Part shown: piece by piece, positions 58,601 through 64,000 of the stretch
Layout: the number at the start of each line of letters is the position of its first letter
Position numbering within the stretch: position 1 is the first letter of the stretch
NCBI GenBank assembly: GCA_002794785.1
Contig: NBBA01000014.1
Location: 558,001-622,000, forward strand
Length of the DNA stretch: 64,000 nucleotides
Source of the DNA: Coniferiporia sulphurascens
Lineage: Eukaryota > Basidiomycota > Agaricomycetes > Hymenochaetales > Hymenochaetaceae
Direction of reading: 5' to 3'
Notes under the pieces: generated by a model
Told to the model about the DNA's origin: nothing
The model's input: the letters and a program-made list of their open reading frames with translations, nothing else
Database searches by the model: none
Program-made: the position numbers and the translations under genes

Positions 58601-59566
58601 GATGGTTCCCGTAAGGGCACGTCTCCCTCCTCTTTCTCCGGCAGTGCCGCCGGGGTCTGGTTCTATCGCGGTGAGAATGTTCTCACCCGCAAAACATATC
58701 TTGGCTCATCGGTCCATGCTACGGACTGCGAGCTGGCCGCGCTCGCCGATGCCTCTTGGCTACTGGCATACTCATACGATTTACACCCGGATGTTACCCA
58801 GGTGGAGATCTACACTGATTGCGAGGTTGCACTCACACTCCTCGCAGACCCTTGTCCGGCCCCAGGCGTCAATGTCGCCCTTTTCATTAGGAAGTGTCTC
58901 AAAATCGCTACGAAGCGGTTTCCCAAGGTGTTTTTTCACCTTCATTGGGTTCCGGGACACTCCGACGTTGAAGGCAACGAGTTTGCAGATGTCCTCGCCT
59001 CCGGCATTGCGGACAACCCCCCTCCGGGCACTATACAGTTCCCGCCTACTATACGCTTCCTTTGCGAAGCTGCCTCCTCTATGGCGATTACTCAATGGAA
59101 AACTGACTGGGCCTCTGCCTGTCGCAAATCCCGAGGGACTTCGGACGCCCACTCAATGGGCGTAACCCAAAACCCCTCGACCAAGCCATCTGCCCTAATG
59201 CAGAACCTCACCATCGGTCGCCGCACCAAGTGCAAAGTATTCCGGACACTCCTCGGTCACACCGGTTTTGGCGCGTACTTTGGACGCATTCCGGGATGCG
59301 ACCCCATGTGCCCTCACTGCCACGTCATGGAGACACGAGCCCACCTCCTACTCTCCTGCCCTAACACTCTCCCCGCCCGCCGTGCGGTGTGGAAAACCCC
59401 TTTACCGTCCATGGAATCTCAATGGTTCTCCAGAGACGGCCTCCCAATTCTGGCTTCTTTCCTCGACTCTCACCCTGCTTTTGAAGCGGAGCCCATCCTT
59501 GTTTTCGATCCGGGTGGCCCAACAGTGGTACATATTTCTGACCTAGGCTTCGCCACTGGCAACTAG
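55646..59566 (+). CDS. LINE ORF2: endonuclease, reverse transcriptase, RNase H
   Basis: 1306 residues from the ATG at 55646, which overlaps the ORF1 stop (ATGAGTAG); the frame is open upstream without ATG. The endonuclease has FMQHNVATSR (Asn), ILLQEPPW (Glu) and SGSDHAVITW (Asp/His), but WLVAGGFNLHSIHWD shows Gly where GDFN is expected. The reverse transcriptase has NKKDPTALNAYRPITLEETM, GVPQGSPISPILSALFATSL and the catalytic TYVDDHLLTT. RNase H has LLIYTDGSRKG, DCELAALADASWLL, EIYTDCEVALTLL and HWVPGHSDVEGNEFADVLAS, so all four acidic residues are present. A terminal knuckle CPHCHVMETRAHLLLSC follows. Function: cut the target and copy element RNA into it. Confidence 0.94.
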   Translation: MSSPWTFMQHNVATSRVHVEALVHSLSSSPGAAPPPAVILLQEPPWYPIGASPSMFDALGTPVFGFPAMPNYHVFVPPSSGGTELTRPCVVTLVHQSIPLSRVILDALRSPSRDILTLIFDTGLGPLFVTNVYNHDANKKETISSLALLELPPRAHWLVAGGFNLHSIHWDHGTHSTSDAQKARPLEHWAAAKAMHLLNKPGFDTRRRPSTQFTESVIDLAWASPSLEDLALGDSWTRSWDTLSGSDHAVITWSIPTSSEPFTDPFLRPRYDDSLSTEWLEALDAPLTAAFALSGATSQLLDVRVAAIHDALVFATDSSHPPSSSKAGGHKVKWWDASCRAHMAALRGATPATRTVLRRQSAGIFCRAKRAWVDSFTASVKPDKIWPMAKWVMGTRHAPIPSLVTGQSTANSPAEKASAFRSKYFGTQPSAAPPPTYSFVGTRPMRDHPILMEELDHALNLTSNSSAPGIMGVGYQALKSLHAAHSVPLLALYNECLDAGHHPHPWKDAKVVMLRKLNKKDPTALNAYRPITLEETMGKLLEKIIANRIQFMANELGALPPSQYSTRQKSGVLDATSDLVNEIESAWARHHVTTALAVDVAGFFPSVQHHRLLAVLSELGFPPLLVSWVLSFVSDRRVALSFDGFTDSLTPIPNMGVPQGSPISPILSALFATSLLTSLQVSDPLVFVRTYVDDHLLTTSSSSIATNVARLEKAYISFSAACRDLGLSLDDDKSELIHWTRRHDIREDSLIHPIHLPRQGLQPLRIVPSRPLRWLGIFFDAQLRFTVHVQRMCFKAMSSLHALELLGNTLCGLDPLHLRRLYIGCILPVLLWGAPLWFTGTRQKGKCDKMTLVQSAACRRILGTWRTSPRGPSEVLASILPIPLCLERTKSRAAIRYLTTTHTLIPLRTTRKGSITTSFVNRVPPGCERVPRYTRPPWIALQALRHVSIDQAIDHSQEARDALIQSHHGLIDRLKEVPTRLLIYTDGSRKGTSPSSFSGSAAGVWFYRGENVLTRKTYLGSSVHATDCELAALADASWLLAYSYDLHPDVTQVEIYTDCEVALTLLADPCPAPGVNVALFIRKCLKIATKRFPKVFFHLHWVPGHSDVEGNEFADVLASGIADNPPPGTIQFPPTIRFLCEAASSMAITQWKTDWASACRKSRGTSDAHSMGVTQNPSTKPSALMQNLTIGRRTKCKVFRTLLGHTGFGAYFGRIPGCDPMCPHCHVMETRAHLLLSCPNTLPARRAVWKTPLPSMESQWFSRDGLPILASFLDSHPAFEAEPILVFDPGGPTVVHISDLGFATGN

Positions 59567-59675
59567 GTTAGATACCACATTTCTCATAATTACTGTGTAC
59601 TTCACAGTCCCCCTCTACGCTTATGGCTTCCCGTCACTATTATTCCATCTATACCAATCACCATCTCAAACAACA

Positions 59676-59695
59676 CAGGGGCCTTTAGGCCCCTG
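59676..59695 (+). repeat. Hairpin in LINE 3' UTR
   Basis: CAGGGGCC-TTTA-GGCCCCTG, a perfect eight-base-pair stem with a four-base loop, about 60 bases before the A-rich tail. A plausible recognition element for the reverse transcriptase, or an end-formation signal. Confidence 0.6.
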
Positions 59696-59758
59696 GAGCG
59701 TATTTTGTACTAGATAGTCATGACGCGCTATAGAAATGCATTTAAAATAAAATAAAAA

Positions 59759-59772
59759 ACACGTATACACAT
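59759..59772 (+). repeat. Right target-site duplication of LINE
   Basis: ACACGTATACACAT, identical to 53297-53310, directly after the A-rich tail. Confidence 0.9.
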
Positions 59773-60018
59773 ATCTACACCTTCTATACTTAGTTTACAA
59801 GAGTGTTCTCGTAAATATTGCGCGTCACATAGCATTAGTCACGCATAATTCCCACGTCGGCCAGAAAAAGTATTTTGACGGGCGATCCGCGACCGCCAGC
59901 AGCCGCCGAGTACGATTCCTCGTCCTTCTTCACGACTCTGATGCAACCAACTGTCGCCTGGAGGTAGCCAGTTCAAGCAACCACACACGACGCCGACTGT
60001 CTTTAACTTTCCCTAGAT

Positions 60019-61926
60019 ATGCAACGACGGGTGGGCAAGGGCTCGGCACACATCTCGCCACCAAGAGCCAATGGTGCACTGGGTAATTCCTCTGAATTCG
60101 AGTCTGAAAGACCGTCGCGCCTAAACCAGAAGACGTTCGGCCTCACAAATCGAATATGGATTATTCTCGCACTTTTCCTCCTCATTGTAGGCCTTACGCG
60201 GTTCATCATACCCACGGACCCATCGCTCCCGCGTCATGGGCTCACCGACGCCAACCTGAAACCGAAAAACTACATGAACGAAACGGAGGCGGGCCCTAGT
60301 CCCTTCGAATTCTGTCCACTATTTGGGCCTGGAGATGACGTCGGTGCAAAGCATGGGTTACATGCCTTGACGAAGAGCAGGATGCACTTGGGAAGCGGTG
60401 CGCGAGTACAGCGTGTCATTCACAAGGCACTATCAGGTTTGCCGGTGACAATAAGTGTATTGGGTGGTTCAGGTACGTCAGGGTGTTTATTTTAAGGACT
60501 ATCGTGGTTAATCTGGTTTTTCAGTTTCTGCGTGCCATGGTGCTGGAGATGACCCGATTTCTCCGAAGTGTTACCCTGCACGTTTCTTCCAGTGGTGGAA
60601 TAGCGTGTTCCCCCACCCAGCGTCGGAATTGACGAATGGGGCCATGAGGCGAACAAACTCCGCATACTTCGGGTTCTGCAATGCGCACCATCTCCCGGAC
60701 CAGACAGACCTTGTCATTCTGGAATTTGATGTGGACGACCCTAAGTGAGCAGTTGAAGCCGTCTCTTTACAGTACAGTCATTAATGGACATCAAGTGACG
60801 AAGCTTGGAAGGCATACTTTGAGCTGTTAGTTCGCTCAATTTTGGTTCGACCTGACCAACCGGCGGTGGTTATCCTCGGTCACTTCAGCCCTCAAGTCAT
60901 TGAGACTTATGGTTTCCATGGGCCCGAAGTGATGCACTCCGTCGTGGCCCAGTTTTACGATGTGCCCCATATCAGGTATGTTTTCGGATTGTATTCAGTT
61001 CGTTATCTCACCTAATCTATATCGTGTCCCTCTGCAGTGTCAAACCCACGTTGTACCCTTCTTACATAGCCAAACCGGATTCAGTAAAGGCTTACTTTGC
61101 CGATCCGGTGTTAGCGAACCCCCTAGGACACGAACTCATCTCCGAGGTCCTTATCCACTACTTCCAATCGCAGATTTGCTCCGCATGGTCCGCTGCGACG
61201 GGCCACTCGTTCGACGTCGCCTCGCCCCTGCTCGCCGTAGGTGACGGCGCAGAGCGTGATAAGCCGCTTATGGACAAGCATGGTGTTTTCGGCGGGCTTG
61301 GCAATCGTCAACAAGAGGGTGGCGGTGCGGTCGACAGTGCAACGAAACACAGCCCACACCTGCGCGTGCCCTATGGACGCGTTGCGTCTCGACCGGGAGA
61401 GGGCGCTGTGGAGGAGGTTGCGCCGAGTTGCGTGAGCGCGAATGATCTCATCAACCCGCTCCCGCCGAGTCTCTTCACAGGCTCTGGCTGGTTCGCGCAC
61501 CACCCACCGCCTGGTTCGGTAGGCACAACCGCGTACGCGCACTACTGGCACTCGTCTCTTCCTACGAGCCGCCTGCGCATTCCGATCCAGGTCGGTGCAG
61601 GTGATATTGCAGTGTATTACATCAAGGAACCGCGCACAGACAGCGATCCGGGTAGCGCAGTGCAGTGCTGGGTTGACGATAACCGCGCTGGTGCAAAGCT
61701 GCTGCTCAACAGAGGTGACGTTGGGGAGACTACACCTATGTACGTCCGCTTTCATTCGTTTGTTTCTTCAAACATACAGGTCTCTCATGTGTTAAATTTC
61801 AAAATTAGTGTTGAAGTCATCGATCATCACGTTACGCGCGGCTCGCACTTCGTCGAGTGCCAGCTCATGGGCGAGGAGGGACAAATGATGCCTGAGTTCA
61901 AACTCCTTGGGATATTCAGCTCATAA
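60019..61926 (+). CDS. Membrane-anchored SGNH-like protein ('capsular associated' type)
   Basis: Five exons (60019-60472, 60525-60744, 60796-60975, 61038-61739, 61809-61926) give 557 residues; the last intron is optional, since the frame is also open without it, but splicing joins GETTP to IVEVIDHHVTRGSHFVEC, which reads better. A type II anchor lies at residues about 48-68 (IWIILALFLLIVGLTRFI). Then the SGNH-like core: VTISVLGGSVSACHGAGDD (GGS with Ser-like nucleophile region), CYPARFFQWWNSVFPHPASE, LTNGAMRRTNSAYFGFCNAH, DLVILEFDVDDPNDEAW, AVVILGHFSPQVIETYG, and later NPLGHELISEVLIHYFQSQI. Fungal homologues are often labelled capsular associated protein; an esterase or acyl-transfer role on surface glycans is plausible but unproven. 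Its promoter was separated from TOF1 by the LINE. Confidence 0.82.
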
Positions 61927-64000
61927 CGCATGTCGCTTCTTATTTGCTCGCCCCTCATTGCCGTGCACAGATCCTGTGGTGATCTTATAGCCCGTGGCCG
62001 TGTGGTGTGGATCACGGCTGTGCCTTTGATTATAGCCCCATACCTGTGGATCGTCTCACGTCTAGATCATTATTCTTGAGTTCCATCTTTCATTATTTAC
62101 TCATTGCTACCGTACACCTGGCGTTGTTCGATACGCTGCGCCCCAAACTATACAGTATTTACGCCCGGACCTCCTCATCCTCCCTACAAACTTTTTTTTA
62201 AACTTGGGATTTTGCCATGCCGCTGTGGGGTCTTTTTGATTGGCCCACTCATCGTGTACGAAGACGACTAATCACATAGATAACTCGCGTAGTCACTCTT
62301 ATGCTACTAAATTATATTCTCACTGCCATACTGAAGGCTATGTGTTGTCCAGCTTGACTAAATGCCGTACGCGAATTAAAATCAGCCGCCTGTTCTTCGC
62401 TTGGTCAATGAGTGTATTAAAAACTAAGTACTAACGTGGCGCCGTACCGGGGCACATACAGGATCTTCCGTGCAGACAAACTATCTGGGAAACTAACAGA
62501 GCATAAATAACACGACATGGATAGCATAGAGAGCTGTGAAAGCGAAAGGGGGGTTTAGCGTGTTGGACATACAGTTAAAAGCGATCAAGGGACAGAGGGG
62601 GGTGGGTATAAAATATGCGATCCTGAAGGGTATGAAGTAGAGAAAGAGAATTGCAGTACAGCATAGTGAGGAGTGTTTAAATAGACGGAGACTCTTAACA
62701 ATTAAGTAGCATCTGTTGAGACCATTGAGTCCAATGAGCGGAAACAGCATGGCGCATCGTCTTGGGATAATACCGTTCGTTGGTCTCCAGACAGTGGGTT
62801 TGGGACCGTTTTTCGTTGTCGAAACATTAGTTGGCGGGGCGTTGTCGTCGGCGGTCTGCCTGGAGGAGAGCGCGCACCTTCTGAAAACTTCGCTTCGCGC
62901 GGCGACGTATGCGCTACGGCGCCAAGTGCGACAATGGGAACGTTAATTATTGGGAAAGGGAGAAAGGGAGTGGCCGCGGCTCACGTTCAAGGCGCGCCGC
63001 CAGGCCGGGAGGGCGGGGGGCTGTTCCTCGTTCTCGCTGCCTCCGGGACCACGGTCGAAGCGGACCCGTCGGAGGCTCGACGCGTCGCGGTGGGGGGACG
63101 GCGAGTGCTGTCTCTGGAGCCGCAAGTCGTCGAATATAGTCGACGAGGAGGCCATAGACTGAAAAAAGACGCGTCCATCAGCGGGCCAGCTGGTATGCGT
63201 AAGGGAGACGCACCACGAAACTGCGGTATGGGCCGGCGGGCAGCGGCTGGGAGGCGTCGCGTCGATCATAGTCGATACTTCTCTGTTCAGACGGCGCGCG
63301 ATTAGATAGCCTTTCGGCGCTGGATGCGAACGAGAACTGACCACGCGCCCATATGCGTGCTCTGGGTTCGCGAAGGGATGGCGGTACATTAAGCGTTTCG
63401 TTAGCGGGTATTCGGATTGGCGGAGAGCGGTAGGCGAAGTCGATAGCGAAGAACACGCCAAGGGGCAGAAACAGAAAACGAGCGGAAGCAGAACAAAGAA
63501 TGTAAGCGAGGATAGAGCGCCTCGGACGATGTAGGTGAGAAAAGGAGCGGAACGATCAGGATGTGGGAACCACGACTGAGTCAGACTGACAGCCAAAGTC
63601 GCGCTTTATGCCTGCTCGAGTCCAAAGGAGAGCACTGGACTGGCTGGCTGAAGCTGCGCCGAGACGAGCAGGAACGGCACTTCCGTGCGAGCAATGAGAC
63701 TGCAGAACGGACAATATTAATGCCTCCGAGGCACGTAGCAGTGTAGCACTGCAGACGCACGCAGCTAATCGGACTTTGAAAGACGTCGCCATCTTACTCG
63801 AAGAAATATATACTGTAATAGCTTGCAATACCAGTCGGCGGGTGCACCAGTTGATGCCGTCGGGATGGAACATTGAACAGATCATGATGGGTGATAGATT
63901 CTAAGCTCGGATTCAGCTTGGAGGTAAGCGAGACTTCAGACGCTCTTTCTCTTTTAAACAACGACTATCATTTCTCTACCAAAAAGGCCAAGGCGTGCAT
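61927..64000. other. No supported gene
   Basis: About 2 kb. 61927-62900 is AT-rich non-coding. Between 62943 and 63596 the minus strand has overlapping long open frames and a hydrophobic run (SSLTFFVLLPLVFCFCPLAC), and the plus strand is also open in part. This may be a real gene with introns but I could not fix a start, splice pattern or family. Confidence 0.4.

Larger units (their letters stand above)
53311..59758 (+). mobile_element. Full-length non-LTR retrotransposon (LINE, Tad1-like organisation)
   Basis: A 6.4-kb element bounded by perfect 14-bp target-site duplications. It has a short 5' leader (53311-53370), ORF1 (zinc-knuckle RNA-binding protein), ORF2 (apurinic-type endonuclease, reverse transcriptase, RNase H, terminal zinc knuckle), a 3' UTR with a strong hairpin, and an A-rich tail (TTTAAAATAAAATAAAAAA) instead of pure poly(A). 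Endonuclease, RT and RNase H in one ORF2 with a gag-like ORF1 is the arrangement of the fungal Tad1 clade. Both ORFs are open from end to end, and the duplications have not diverged, so the insertion is young. It separates the divergent TOF1 and SGNH-like genes. Confidence 0.95.

Noticed and set aside
30203..61926. A capsule or cell-wall gene cluster (mannosyltransferase, CFEM, SGNH-like, GWT1)
   Set aside because: The genes are scattered among unrelated housekeeping genes over more than 50 kb and share no visible regulatory element; proximity looks accidental.
1..64000. CRISPR arrays, prokaryotic operons or integrated viral genes
   Set aside because: None seen; all recognisable genes are eukaryotic with spliceosomal introns, and the only large mobile element is the LINE.

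Overview
The window looks like nuclear DNA of a filamentous basidiomycete, most likely an agaricomycete. The genes are dense and lie on both strands. They carry many short introns of about 50-85 bases with GT/AG ends. Several families are ones that agaricomycetes expand: F-box/LRR proteins, tandem MFS exporters, secreted histidine acid phosphatases and lineage-specific seven-helix proteins. Most exon structures below were built by hand from reading frame, splice sites and, where possible, comparison of paralogues inside the window.

Layout. 1-4.6 kb: two tandem DHA2-type MFS transporters; the first is cut by the window edge and the second has an early TGA. 4.9-6.3 kb: a minus-strand protein whose core resembles the protein subunit of bacterial RNase P. 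6.6-8.7 kb: GWT1 (GPI-anchor inositol acyltransferase), divergent from an F-box protein (9.0-10.7 kb). 11.4-13.2 kb: an NT-C2 domain protein. 13.9-14.7 kb: mitochondrial ribosomal protein bL28m. 16.3-21.5 kb: two GRDP-like paralogues, one ruined by a lost splice site and an insertion, one apparently intact. 21.9-23.8 kb: COP9 signalosome subunit 1. 24.7-29.8 kb: two tandem secreted histidine acid phosphatases; a third, inverted, lies at 34.1-36.4 kb. Between them are a CAP59/CMT1-type mannosyltransferase (30.2-31.9 kb) and ribosomal protein eL34. 37.3-42.1 kb: a tandem duplication carrying a seven-helix, receptor-like gene. 43.8-44.5 kb: eL31. 45.4-46.1 kb: a CFEM, probably GPI-anchored protein. 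47.1-48.5 kb: a four-helix membrane protein. 49.1-53.2 kb: the fork-protection factor Tof1/Swi1/Timeless. 53.3-59.8 kb: a full-length LINE with perfect 14-bp target-site duplications. 60.0-61.9 kb: a membrane-anchored SGNH-like protein of the 'capsular associated' type. The last 2 kb have no gene I can support.

How it fits together. The genes are mostly housekeeping (translation, replication fork, COP9, GPI anchors) mixed with cell-surface and secreted functions (GWT1, CFEM, CMT1-like, SGNH-like, phosphatases); no co-regulated pathway is evident. The liveliest features are evolutionary: four local gene duplications with copies at different stages of decay, and one young LINE that landed between the divergent TOF1 and SGNH genes. 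The best candidate for something under-described is the RNase P-protein-like gene at 4.9-6.3 kb. The LINE also shows a stop-start overlap of its two ORFs and a changed residue in its endonuclease active site.
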